DNA from: Micromonospora arida
GTDB taxonomy: Bacteria > Actinomycetota > Actinomycetes > Mycobacteriales > Micromonosporaceae
DNA: 42,100 nt
Direction of reading: 5' to 3'
Assembly (NCBI RefSeq): GCF_003857035.1
Contig: NZ_QGSY01000216.1
Coordinates: 1 to 42,100, forward strand
Shown here: in pieces, positions 14,911 to 22,419 of the stretch
Numbering within the stretch: the first letter of the stretch is position 1
Layout: every line of letters begins with the position of its first letter
Notes under the pieces: generated by a model
What the model was told of the DNA's origin: nothing
The model's database searches: none
The model's input: the letters and a program-made list of their open reading frames with translations, nothing else
Position numbers and translations under genes: made by a program

Positions 14911-15603
14911 ATGGGAGAGCGCAGCGTGTTGGTGACCGGGGGTTCCGGCGGGCTCGGCGGGGCGGTCGTCACCGCGTTCGTCGAGGCGGGCTGGCGGGTG
15001 GTCGTACCGGAGCGGAAAGCCCGGCCCGGGTCGGAGCCGGCGGCGGCCGGACTGGTCCGGGTGGTCGCGGACCTGGGCGAGCCGGCGGGCGCGGCGCAGG
15101 CGGTCGAGGCCGCGGCCGGCGAACCGGCGGCGCCGCTGCGCGCGGTGGTCAACCTCGTCGGGGGGTACGCCAGCGGCGGGTTGGTGCACGAGACCCCGGT
15201 CGAGGAGTTCGAGCGGATGCTCACCGTCAACCTGCGGCCGACCTACCTGGTCACCCAGGCAGCGCTGCCGCACCTGGTGGCGTCCGGCGGCGGCGCGGTG
15301 GTCTGCGTCTCGGCCCGCGCGGCGGTCAACCCGTTCCGCGGTGCGGCCGGCTACTCGACGGCCAAGGCGGCGGTTCTGGCCTTCGCCAACGCGGTCGCGG
15401 TGGAGTACCGGTCGCAGAACGTGCGCTGCAACACCGTGCTGCCCAGCGTCATCGACACCCCGGCGAACCGGGCGGCCCAGCCCGACGCCGACCATTCCCG
15501 CTGGGTCACCCCGGCCGAGATCGCGCCGGTGATCCGGTTCCTCGCGTCGGCCGATTCCGCCCCGACCAGTGGCGCCACCGTGCCGGTCTACGGGCGGGCC
15601 TGA
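14911..15603 (+). CDS. Short-chain dehydrogenase/reductase (classical SDR)
   Basis: 230 residues. Cofactor motif TGGSGGLGGAV at residues 9-19 (TGxxxGxG form), NLVGG in place of the NNAG motif near residue 82, catalytic Ser region VVCVSARAAV and the YxxxK motif in GYSTAKAAVLAFANAVAVEY near residue 150. The C-terminus (VIRFLASADSAPTSGATVPV) is as in 3-oxoacyl-ACP reductase-like SDRs. Substrate unknown. Its last 16 bp overlap the 3' end of the convergent thymidylate-kinase-like gene. Confidence 0.9.
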   Translation: MGERSVLVTGGSGGLGGAVVTAFVEAGWRVVVPERKARPGSEPAAAGLVRVVADLGEPAGAAQAVEAAAGEPAAPLRAVVNLVGGYASGGLVHETPVEEFERMLTVNLRPTYLVTQAALPHLVASGGGAVVCVSARAAVNPFRGAAGYSTAKAAVLAFANAVAVEYRSQNVRCNTVLPSVIDTPANRAAQPDADHSRWVTPAEIAPVIRFLASADSAPTSGATVPVYGRA

Positions 15604-16256
15604 GCCACCACAGGGCCGACGTCCTCTCCGCCCGAGGCGGACGGCGGAAGCCAGGTCTCCAGGTGCGCCTGAATCTGCTCGGTCACCTCCTCGGCCGGGC
15701 GGCCCGCGTCCACCAGCACGAAGCTGGGGTACTCGGGCAGTGCCCGGTAGGCGGTGTCGGCGGCGGTCAGCCACCCCATCGTCTCGTGGTCGGTACCGCG
15801 TTTCTCGATGCGCCGGTACGCCTCCGCCGGGTCGACGGCGAGCAGGAAGGTCACCTGCGGCGTCGGGAACAGCCGGTAGCCGGCCCGGGCGAGCCGCTCC
15901 CAGCGCTGCCCGCCGTGCGCGCGGATGCTCGCGTACTGGCAGGCCGAGTAGCGGTCCATCACCGCCGTCCGGCCGGTGAGCAGACAGCTGAGCAGGGCGA
16001 TGGCGATGGCCAGCCAGCGCAGCACCGACTCCACGGCCAGCACGCCGTCGCGACCGACGAGCCGTTGCGCGTCCGGTCGGCCGAGGCGTTGGGCGAGTCG
16101 GCCGAGCCAGCGGCGGCCACTGGCGTTGCGGCGGTAGGTGGCGGGGCGTCCGGCGGCATTCAGCGCGTCGGCCAGCCGGTGTGCCTGCGTGGTCTTGCCC
16201 GAACCGTCGATCCCGATCAGGGCGACGGTGCGCAATCGGGCCTTGCGTCGTCGCAT
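15588..16256 (-). CDS. Thymidylate kinase-like nucleoside monophosphate kinase
   Basis: 222 residues from ATG 16256; a longer frame from 16301 is possible. P-loop ALIGIDGSGKTTQAHRLADAL near residue 13 (GxxGxGKTT), the DRY/DRx motif of thymidylate kinases as MDRYSACQYASIRAHGG near residue 100, and a lid-like Arg region RRIEKRGTDHETM. It is somewhat divergent from housekeeping Tmk, with an inserted hydrophobic segment (WLAIAIALLSCLLTG), so it may phosphorylate another substrate or be a paralogue. It stands between unrelated genes, convergent with the SDR and divergent from the nucleotidyltransferase cassette. Confidence 0.8.
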   Translation of the reverse strand: MRRRKARLRTVALIGIDGSGKTTQAHRLADALNAAGRPATYRRNASGRRWLGRLAQRLGRPDAQRLVGRDGVLAVESVLRWLAIAIALLSCLLTGRTAVMDRYSACQYASIRAHGGQRWERLARAGYRLFPTPQVTFLLAVDPAEAYRRIEKRGTDHETMGWLTAADTAYRALPEYPSFVLVDAGRPAEEVTEQIQAHLETWLPPSASGGEDVGPVVAQARP

Positions 16257-16438
16257 CCCCGATGATCTGGCCACTCTCCACAGGTTATCCGACCCGCGCA
16301 CCTGGTCCGCGAGGTTTGTGGTGCTTCATCCCTGTTGACGCCCGACCGAGACACCAGCAGGTGTGGACGACCGGAATGCCGGGTACCGGAGTTCGAAATC
16401 CAACCGCCGGTCCACCAACACGACGACGGGAGAACCAG

Positions 16439-17023
16439 ATGGCTGAGCGCGGAGACGAGAGTCTTGTGCACACCCTCAAGAAGGTCGCCGCCGTGCTCAA
16501 GCAGTCCGAGATTCCGTTCGCCCTGGGCGGCAGCTTCGCGGTCTACGCCCACGGGGGCCACTCCAGTGATCACGACGTCGACTTCCTGATCCGGGAGGCC
16601 GACGTGGAAGAGGCACTGGAGGCCCTGGTGGCCGCCGGCTTCGTCGCCGAGCGTCCACCGGAGGACTGGCTGGTGAAGGTCTTCGACGACGGCCGGATGG
16701 TGGACCTGATCCACCGGCCGATCGAGACGCCGGTGACCGAGGAGACGTTCGCCGACACGGTCATCCGACCGGTGGACGCGATTCACATGCCGGTGCTGTC
16801 CGCGACCCAGCTGATGGTGCACAAACTGCTCAGCTTCTCCCAGCACTACTGCGACTTCGCCCGCGGGCTGCCGCTGGCCCGCTCGCTGCGGGAGCAGATC
16901 GACTGGGAACGGGTACGCAAGGAGACGCAGCACTCGCCGTACGCCGAGGCGTTCCTGGTGCTGCTGGACCGGCTGGAGGTGGTGCCGGCAGCCGGCACCC
17001 AGCCAGGAGAGGGGACATCGTGA
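16439..17023 (+). CDS. Nucleotidyltransferase-fold protein
   Basis: 194 residues from ATG 16439. The pol-beta-type core is visible: GGS at residues 30-32 followed by the acidic pair D46 and D48 in SSDHDVDFLI, and a third acidic residue in MVDLIHRPI near residue 85. The C-terminal part is helical. Similar standalone proteins in actinobacteria have no proven substrate; the fold is shared with AbiEii/MenT-type toxins and tRNA or aminoglycoside nucleotidyltransferases. First gene of a tightly linked cassette: its stop overlaps the GTG of the next gene by 4 bp (GTGA). An in-frame ORF extends upstream to 16181 but overlaps the divergent gene and is not supported. Confidence 0.8.
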   Translation: MAERGDESLVHTLKKVAAVLKQSEIPFALGGSFAVYAHGGHSSDHDVDFLIREADVEEALEALVAAGFVAERPPEDWLVKVFDDGRMVDLIHRPIETPVTEETFADTVIRPVDAIHMPVLSATQLMVHKLLSFSQHYCDFARGLPLARSLREQIDWERVRKETQHSPYAEAFLVLLDRLEVVPAAGTQPGEGTS

Positions 17024-17292
17024 CCGATCGCGACATCGGTGCCGACCCACCGGACGAGTACGTCGAGGCGGAGATCCAACGGCTGCTCGTCGAGGACCCC
17101 GCCGTCGCCGAACAGGGGATCACAGTGGTTCGCCGCGAACGCGCCCTCGTGCTCTACGGCGAGGTGGAGAGCCCGCACCGGCGGGAGGAGATCCTGCGTC
17201 GGGTGTCCGAGCGCTTCCCGGACGTGCCGATCACCAGCGACATCGGTGTGATCGGCGCCCAGGCGCCCACGGAGATCGAGCAACTGCCCTGA
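17020..17292 (+). CDS. BON-like domain protein
   Basis: 90 residues from GTG 17020. It has the alpha-beta-beta-alpha-beta rhythm of a BON domain: VEAEIQRLLVEDPAV, then ITVVRRERALVLYGEVESPHRREEILRRV split by loops, then a final strand. BON domains usually bind phospholipid or other surfaces, but this protein has no signal peptide and would be cytoplasmic. GTGA overlap with the nucleotidyltransferase; the metallophosphoesterase follows after 9 bp. No role is established for this standalone form. Confidence 0.72.
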   Translation: MTDRDIGADPPDEYVEAEIQRLLVEDPAVAEQGITVVRRERALVLYGEVESPHRREEILRRVSERFPDVPITSDIGVIGAQAPTEIEQLP

Positions 17293-17301
17293 GGAGGTTC
17301 C

Positions 17302-18078
17302 ATGGTGATCCGGCTTGCCGCTGTGGGCGACGTGCATCTGGACGAGGACGTGGTCGGCCGGTTCCGACCGGCGTTGGAGGAGCTGCCGGAGTGCGCCGAC
17401 GTGCTGCTGCTGGCCGGTGACCTGACCCGGCACGGCACCGAGGCCGAGGCGCGCTGCGTGGCAGAGGAGTTCGGTGGGTTGGCCGTACCGGTGGTGACCG
17501 TGCTGGGCAACCACGACCACCAGTGTGACCAGGTGCCACAGGTGGTCAAGGTGCTGGAGGACGCGGGCATCACCGTGCTGGAGGGCAACGGCGTCGTGCT
17601 GGACTGCGCGGGTGGCCGGCTCGGCATCGCCGGCGTCAAGGGCTTCGGCGGCGGGTTCGCCGGGCGGTGCGCCAGTGACTTCGGCGAGCCGGAGATGAAG
17701 GCCTTCGTGCGGACCACCACCGACAGCGCGGACCGGCTCGGTGCGGCGCTGCGCTCACTGGACTGCGACATGCTGGTCGCGCTCACGCACTACTCGCCGG
17801 TGCCGGACACGCTGGTCGGCGAGCCGTTGGAGATCTACCCGTTCCTGGGGTCGTACCAGTTGGGGCAGGCGATCGACTCGGCGCCCACGGCGCTGGCCGT
17901 GCACGGGCACGCGCACGCCGGCACCGAACGCGGCACTACCCCCGGCGGGGTACGAGTCCGCAACGTCGCGCACCCGGTGATCAAGCAGGCGTACAGCGTC
18001 TTCCACGTTGGCGATCAACTCGACACCGACCAGGTTTCCCCGATCGGCCAGTCGGGTAGTCAGAGGTCATGGAGCTGA
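17302..18078 (+). CDS. Calcineurin-like metallophosphoesterase
   Basis: 258 residues. All dinuclear-metal motifs are in order: D10-x-H12 in AVGDVHLDE, GD in LLAGDLTRHG, GNHD in VLGNHDHQ, a single His in LTHYSPVPD, and GHxH in VHGHAHAG. GAGG-type ribosome-binding site (GAGGAGG) upstream of ATG 17302. Likely hydrolyses a phosphomonoester or phosphodiester in the cytoplasm; the substrate is not predictable. It lies in the nucleotidyltransferase cassette, which suggests antagonistic addition and removal of a nucleotide or phosphate, but this is inference. Overlaps the next small gene by 10 bp. Confidence 0.92.
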   Translation: MVIRLAAVGDVHLDEDVVGRFRPALEELPECADVLLLAGDLTRHGTEAEARCVAEEFGGLAVPVVTVLGNHDHQCDQVPQVVKVLEDAGITVLEGNGVVLDCAGGRLGIAGVKGFGGGFAGRCASDFGEPEMKAFVRTTTDSADRLGAALRSLDCDMLVALTHYSPVPDTLVGEPLEIYPFLGSYQLGQAIDSAPTALAVHGHAHAGTERGTTPGGVRVRNVAHPVIKQAYSVFHVGDQLDTDQVSPIGQSGSQRSWS

Positions 18079-18212
18079 TTCTCTGGATTCTCGCAGTCGT
18101 ACTCGTGGTCGCCGGCATCCTCGCGCTGTTCCGCCGGCAGATCCTGTGGGGCATCGTCCTCATCGTCGTCGGGCTGTTGGTCGGCCCGGGTGGCGTCAGC
18201 ATTTTCAATTAG
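18069..18212 (+). CDS. GPGG-motif small membrane protein
   Basis: 47 residues from ATG 18069 to TAG 18212. Two hydrophobic helices, about residues 2-17 (ELILWILAVVLVVAGI) and 25-36 (ILWGIVLIVVGLLVG), separated by FRRQ, and the ending VGPGGVSIFN. The GPGG signature near the C-terminus is shared by a family of tiny actinobacterial membrane proteins of unknown role. It overlaps the metallophosphoesterase stop by 10 bp in another frame, so it belongs to the same operon. Too short to be found by most length cut-offs. Confidence 0.8.
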   Translation: MELILWILAVVLVVAGILALFRRQILWGIVLIVVGLLVGPGGVSIFN

Positions 18213-18366
18213 CGCTCATACGCCTCGACACCGGGACCCGCCGGGGTCGCCGCGACCGAAGCTTCGTCCTCCCGACAGAAGCATCGGCCGTGGCGATCCC
18301 GGCGCTTTTTCGTGGCTGGCCGGCCCCGTGAACCACCCTCCCGCTCGGCGGTTTGATCCGACCCCG

Positions 18367-18879
18367 ATGGGAAATATCTCGACGATGGAGATGTCTCAGG
18401 ACGCGCCGGCGACCTCCGGGCGGCGAGCGTGGTGGGCCCTCGCTGGCTTCGCGGCGGCGGTCTTCGTGGCCGCCGCGATCGGCGGGCTGGGCGTGCAGGG
18501 CACCACCGCGGAGTACGCGAACCTACGGCAGCCCAGCTGGGCCCCGCCGTCGTGGCTGTTCGGCCCGGTCTGGTCGCTGCTCTACGCGCTGATCGCGGTG
18601 GCCGGCTGGCTGGTCTGGCGCCGGGTCGGCTTCTCCCCCGCCCTCTGGGCGTGGACCGCCCAACTGGTGCTCAACGCGATCTGGACCCCGCTGTTCTTCG
18701 GCGCGGGGCAGTACGGGCTGGCGTTCGCCGAGATCGTGCTGATGTGGCTGGCGATCGGCCTGACCGTGGTGCTGTTCGCCCGGGTGTCCCGGGTGGCGAC
18801 GGCGCTGATGCTGCCGTACTGGGCCTGGGTCACCTTCGCCGCCGCGTTGAACCTGTCGATCTGGCAGCTGAACAACTGA
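18367..18879 (+). CDS. tspO: TspO/MBR family membrane protein
   Basis: 170 residues from ATG 18367; ATG 18385 is an alternative start. Five membrane helices as in the family, with the hallmark PSWAPPSWLFGPVWSLLYAL between helices 1 and 2 and the helix 3-5 Trp/Asn pattern (LVLNAIWTPLFFGAGQYGLA, WVTFAAALNLSIWQLN). TspO binds porphyrins and related ligands at the membrane; its exact bacterial role is unsettled. Independent of its neighbours: 154 bp after the GPGG gene and ended by a bidirectional hairpin. Confidence 0.93.
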   Translation: MGNISTMEMSQDAPATSGRRAWWALAGFAAAVFVAAAIGGLGVQGTTAEYANLRQPSWAPPSWLFGPVWSLLYALIAVAGWLVWRRVGFSPALWAWTAQLVLNAIWTPLFFGAGQYGLAFAEIVLMWLAIGLTVVLFARVSRVATALMLPYWAWVTFAAALNLSIWQLNN

Positions 18880-18882
18880 CCG

Positions 18883-18918
18883 CACGGTCCCCGGCGGCGG
18901 CGTCCGCCGGGGACCGTG
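18883..18918. terminator. Bidirectional terminator, 15-bp stem
   Basis: CACGGTCCCCGGCGG (18883-18897) pairs perfectly with 18904-18918 across a 6-nt loop. It lies between the convergent tspO and M23 genes. Confidence 0.88.
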
Positions 18919-18930
18919 GCCGTCACCGGG

Positions 18931-19704
18931 TCAGCAGCGGGGCACGCCGGGGATGTATCCGTCGGAGCCGGTGTACACGTACGCGTCCGCGATGAACCGG
19001 CCGGAGCCGATCCGGTCCCAGATCGAGCTGGTGCCGTATGTGCCGGTGACCGTGGTGCCGCTGGTCTGGCAGGCGATGGTCACCCGGGTGCCGTCGGCGA
19101 CGGTACCCACCGAGGCGTACCCGGTGCCGGGGCCGGAACGGACGGTCAGCGGCGTGCCGCTGGTGTCGACAGTGCCGTTGCCGCTGCCCGAAGAGCACCC
19201 GTTGCCACTGGTGTAGCTCTTGGTGCCCCAGTACAGCGCCAGGGTGCCGTTGAAGCGGACCTGAATGTCGGCACCGTTGAGGCGCTGCTCGTAGTGCAGG
19301 TGCGGGCCGGTCGATCCCCCGGTGCTGCCGACCCAGCCGATCACCTTGCCGTACCCGACCGTCTGCCCGACCGAGACGTTGAAGCCGCTGAGGTGCGCGT
19401 AGTAGGTGCTGTAACCGCCCCCGTGGTTGATTCGGACGTATTTGCCGTAGCTGGTGCCGCCGAGGTCGGTGACCCGGTCGACGGTGCCGGGTGCGCTGGC
19501 GACCACCGGGTCGCCGGAGTCGTCGGTGCGGTTGAAGTCGACCGCGTAGGCCGGGCTGTGGTCCGACCGGGTCTGCCCGGACCAGGTCTGCCCGCACGGG
19601 AACGGCACCCTGAAGGTCGGCGCGGCCAGCGCGGGTGTCGCCGGCGCCACTGCTCCCCCGACCAAGAGACCCGTCACCAGCAGGCTGATCCACCGCTTTC
19701 GCAT
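18931..19704 (-). CDS. Secreted M23 family metallopeptidase with SH3-like domain
   Basis: 257 residues. Signal peptide: basic MRKRW, hydrophobic ISLLVTGLLVGGAVA, cleavage likely after PALA. The M23 (LytM) domain carries the zinc ligands in SDHSPAYAVDF (H49, D56) and the HxH in TGPHLHYEQRL. A Gly/Ser linker follows and a C-terminal SH3b-like domain (TPLTVRSGPGTGYASVGTVA), typically for peptidoglycan binding. Expected to cut peptidoglycan cross-links or another Gly-rich substrate outside the cell. ATG 19704 follows AGGAGGAG at 5 nt. Two Cys residues near each end may form disulfides. Confidence 0.93.
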   Translation of the reverse strand: MRKRWISLLVTGLLVGGAVAPATPALAAPTFRVPFPCGQTWSGQTRSDHSPAYAVDFNRTDDSGDPVVASAPGTVDRVTDLGGTSYGKYVRINHGGGYSTYYAHLSGFNVSVGQTVGYGKVIGWVGSTGGSTGPHLHYEQRLNGADIQVRFNGTLALYWGTKSYTSGNGCSSGSGNGTVDTSGTPLTVRSGPGTGYASVGTVADGTRVTIACQTSGTTVTGTYGTSSIWDRIGSGRFIADAYVYTGSDGYIPGVPRC

Positions 19705-19871
19705 ACAGCTCCTCCTATGTCGAAAACCTTCGATCCGAGGTGGCCAGCCTGACAGATATCGTCAATCTTCGAAAGAGTCCTCAGCTTGTCCCGGGAGCGC
19801 GCCCACCAGGCAGACCGCAGGTTTCCGGATTGTTACTCGCTCGTGTCTGACAGGGGGTGGACCGGGCCGGA

Positions 19872-19885
19872 TGCAAGCGCTTACA
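19872..19885 (+). promoter_or_regulatory. LacI-family operator of the alpha-glucoside operon
   Basis: TGCAAGCGCTTACA, a near-perfect palindrome centred on AAGCGCTT, the standard LacI/GalR-type operator form. It lies 70 bp before the binding-protein gene; the LacI regulator encoded at 23458 is the obvious candidate to bind it. Confidence 0.75.
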
Positions 19886-19954
19886 TGTGTGCACGCCCAA
19901 TCGGACCGGCGACAGGTCACCAGCACGACCGCGCCGGCTAGGAAGGAGGACGGC

Positions 19955-21301
19955 ATGGCGGTCTTTACCAGACCACGCCAGGCCTTCGTGATCGCCGGTG
20001 TACTCGGGCTGGCGCTCAGCGCCACCGCCTGTGGTACCGGCGACGACAAGAAGAGCAGCAAAGCGGGCTCCGCGGAGTGCGCCGCATACGACAAGTACGA
20101 GGGCCACGACGGCAAGAAGGTCTCCATCTACGCGTCCATCCGTGACGCCGAGGCCGACCTGCTCAGGAACTCCTGGAAGACGTTCGAGGACTGCACCGGC
20201 ATCGAGATCGACTACGAGGGCAGCGGCGAGTTCGAGGCGCAGCTCCCCGTCCGGGTCGACGGCGGCAACGCCCCCGACATCGCCTTCGTGCCCCAGCCGG
20301 GCCTGGTGAAGCGATTCGCGGACGCCGGCAAGCTGAAGTCCCTCGGCGCCGACACCAAGGCCCTCGCCGAGCAGAACATGCCGGCCGACTGGCTGAAGTA
20401 CGGCACCGTGAACGGGACGCTCTACGGCGTGCCGCTCGGCGCCAACGTGAAGTCCTTCGTCTGGTACTCGCCGAAGACCTTCAAGGAGAAGGGCTGGGAG
20501 ATCCCGACCACCTGGGACCAGCTCATCGCCCTGAGCGACAAGATCGCCGCCAGCGGCACGAAGCCGTGGTGCGCGGGCGTCGAGTCCGGTGACGCCACCG
20601 GCTGGCCGGCCACCGACTGGATCGAGGACGTGGTCCTGCGTACGCAGGGTCCCGAGGTCTACGACCAGTGGACCACCCACGCCATCCCGTTCAACGACCC
20701 GAAGATCGTCGACGCGGTCGACCGCGCCGGCAGCATCCTCAAGAACGAGAAGTACGTCAACGGCGGCTTCGGCGGCGTCAAGAGCATCACCACCACCGCC
20801 TTCCAGGAGGCGGGCCTGCCGGTGACCACCGGCAAGTGCGCGATGCACCGACAGGCGTCGTTCTACGCCAACCAGTTCCCCGAGGGCACCAAGGTGGCCG
20901 AGGACGGCGACGCGTTCGCCTTCTACTTCCCGGCCATCGACCCGGCCAAGGGCAAGCCGGTGCTGGGCGCAGGCGAGTTCGTCGTCGGCTACGCCGACCG
21001 TCCCGAGGTCCAGGCCGTGCAGACCTACCTCGTCTCGGCGGAGTACGTGAACAGCCGCGCGAAGCTCGGCAACTGGGTGACGGCGAACAACAAGCTGGAC
21101 ATCGCCAACGTCGCCAGCCCGATCGACAAGCTCTCCGTCCAGATCCTCCAGGACAAGACGGGCACCTTCCGCTTCGACGGATCCGACCTGATGCCGGCCG
21201 CCGTCGGCGCGGGAACGTTCTGGAAGGGCATGGTCGAGTGGCTGAACGGCAAGGCGACCGCCCCGGTGCTCCAGGGCATCGAGAGCAGCTGGCCTAAGTG
21301 A
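19955..21301 (+). CDS. Sugar ABC transporter substrate-binding lipoprotein (alpha-glucoside type)
   Basis: 448 residues. Lipoprotein signal peptide with basic start, hydrophobic AFVIAGVLGLALS and lipobox SATAC, so Cys near residue 24 would be lipidated and the protein anchored outside the membrane. The rest has the extracellular solute-binding family 1 form (VSIYASIRDAEADLLRNSWK, DIAFVPQPGLVKRFADAGKL, SFVWYSPKTFKEKGW). This arrangement and the neighbouring GH13 match AglE of actinobacterial alpha-glucoside uptake. ATG 19955 follows GGAAGGAGGA at 4 nt. A LacI operator precedes it. First of five genes on this strand. Confidence 0.93.
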   Translation: MAVFTRPRQAFVIAGVLGLALSATACGTGDDKKSSKAGSAECAAYDKYEGHDGKKVSIYASIRDAEADLLRNSWKTFEDCTGIEIDYEGSGEFEAQLPVRVDGGNAPDIAFVPQPGLVKRFADAGKLKSLGADTKALAEQNMPADWLKYGTVNGTLYGVPLGANVKSFVWYSPKTFKEKGWEIPTTWDQLIALSDKIAASGTKPWCAGVESGDATGWPATDWIEDVVLRTQGPEVYDQWTTHAIPFNDPKIVDAVDRAGSILKNEKYVNGGFGGVKSITTTAFQEAGLPVTTGKCAMHRQASFYANQFPEGTKVAEDGDAFAFYFPAIDPAKGKPVLGAGEFVVGYADRPEVQAVQTYLVSAEYVNSRAKLGNWVTANNKLDIANVASPIDKLSVQILQDKTGTFRFDGSDLMPAAVGAGTFWKGMVEWLNGKATAPVLQGIESSWPK

Positions 21302-21308
21302 TCCCGGC

Positions 21309-21342
21309 GGTGGCCCGGTCCGCTGACGCGGGCCGGGCCACC
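21309..21342 (+). terminator. Intercistronic hairpin after the binding-protein gene
   Basis: GGTGGCCCGG (21309-21318) pairs with CCGGGCCACC (21333-21342), with an inner CCGC-TGAC-GCGG stem. No U-tract. Such a hairpin between the binding protein and permease genes often stabilises the upstream mRNA and lowers permease expression. Confidence 0.7.
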
Positions 21343-21371
21343 GGCCGCGGTGGACCTGGAAGGGAGGGTTG

Positions 21372-22418
21372 ATGGAGTTCGACTTCGCCGATCAGCAGCC
21401 GAAGCTCCTCATGCTGATGTACGGGCTGGTCGCCTTCGTGCTGGTGGTGGGTGGTCTCCTACTGCTGCTCGACGTGGTGCCGGCCTGGTTCGCCCGGCGA
21501 CGGGAGGCGCAGCTCGTCGCCGCCTCGGTGGGTGGTGCTCCACTTCCCCGTCGACCCAAGCAGCGGGAGGGGATCTTCGCGCTCTTCTTCCTGCTGCCGA
21601 CGCTGCTGCTGCTCACCATCGGTCTGGTCGTGCCGGCCATCCGCACCGTGCTGCTCTCCCTGATGAACAGGACCAGCACGGAGTGGGTGGGGTTGGACAA
21701 CTTCGGCTGGATGTTCTCCGACGACGCGATCGTCCGGGTCCTGATCAACACCCTGATCTGGGTGCTCCTGGTCCCGCTGGTGGCGACCGGCTTCGGCCTG
21801 ATCTACGCCGTACTGGTGGACAAGGCCCGCTTCGAGGCCGTGGCCAAGTCACTGATCTTCCTGCCGATGGCCATCTCCTTCGTCGGCGCCAGCATCATCT
21901 GGAAGTTCGTCTACGCCTACCGAGGTGAGGGCGACCAGATCGGTCTGCTCAACCAGATCGTGGTCAGCCTGGGCGGTGAGCCCAAGCAGTGGCTGCTCGA
22001 ATCGCCGCTGAACACGCTGCTGCTGATCGTCATCATGGTCTGGATCCAGGCCGGCTTCGCCATGGTGGTGCTCTCCGCCGCGATCAAGGCGATCCCCGGC
22101 GACATCGTCGAGGCCGCCCGGCTCGACGGTGTCAGCCCGTGGCAGATGTTCTGGCAGATCACCATGCCGAGCATCCGACCGGCGCTGATCGTCGTGATGG
22201 TGACCCTCACGATCGCCACGCTCAAGGTCTTCGACATCGTCCGGACCTCGACGAACGGCAACTACGACACCAGCGTGATCGCCAACGAGATGTACAACCA
22301 GGCGTTCCGGTACAGCGAGAACGGGCGGGGTTCCGCGCTCGCGGTCTTCCTCTTCCTCCTGGTCATCCCGGTCGTGATCTACCAGGTCCGTAACCTCCGT
22401 CAACAGCGGGAGGGCTGA
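21372..22418 (+). CDS. Sugar ABC transporter permease (MalF/AglF type)
   Basis: 348 residues. An extra N-terminal membrane helix (about residues 10-35) precedes a charged stretch and the usual six-helix permease core. The EAA loop that contacts the ATPase reads IVEAARLDGVSPWQMFWQIT with the conserved EAA---G pattern. ATG 21372 follows GAAGGGAGG at 3-4 nt; a TTG directly before it is less likely. It pairs with the MalG-type permease starting after 1 bp. No ATPase gene is nearby. Confidence 0.93.
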   Translation: MEFDFADQQPKLLMLMYGLVAFVLVVGGLLLLLDVVPAWFARRREAQLVAASVGGAPLPRRPKQREGIFALFFLLPTLLLLTIGLVVPAIRTVLLSLMNRTSTEWVGLDNFGWMFSDDAIVRVLINTLIWVLLVPLVATGFGLIYAVLVDKARFEAVAKSLIFLPMAISFVGASIIWKFVYAYRGEGDQIGLLNQIVVSLGGEPKQWLLESPLNTLLLIVIMVWIQAGFAMVVLSAAIKAIPGDIVEAARLDGVSPWQMFWQITMPSIRPALIVVMVTLTIATLKVFDIVRTSTNGNYDTSVIANEMYNQAFRYSENGRGSALAVFLFLLVIPVVIYQVRNLRQQREG

Positions 22419-22419
22419 G

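Noticed and set aside
16385..16420. tRNA-like segment (GGAGTTCGAAATCC resembles a T-arm)
   Set aside because: No acceptor, D or anticodon stems can be drawn around it. I see no tRNA in the window.
16439..17292. Toxin-antitoxin module made of nucleotidyltransferase and the small downstream protein
   Set aside because: The small protein looks like a BON domain rather than an antitoxin, and the genes continue into a phosphoesterase and a membrane protein.
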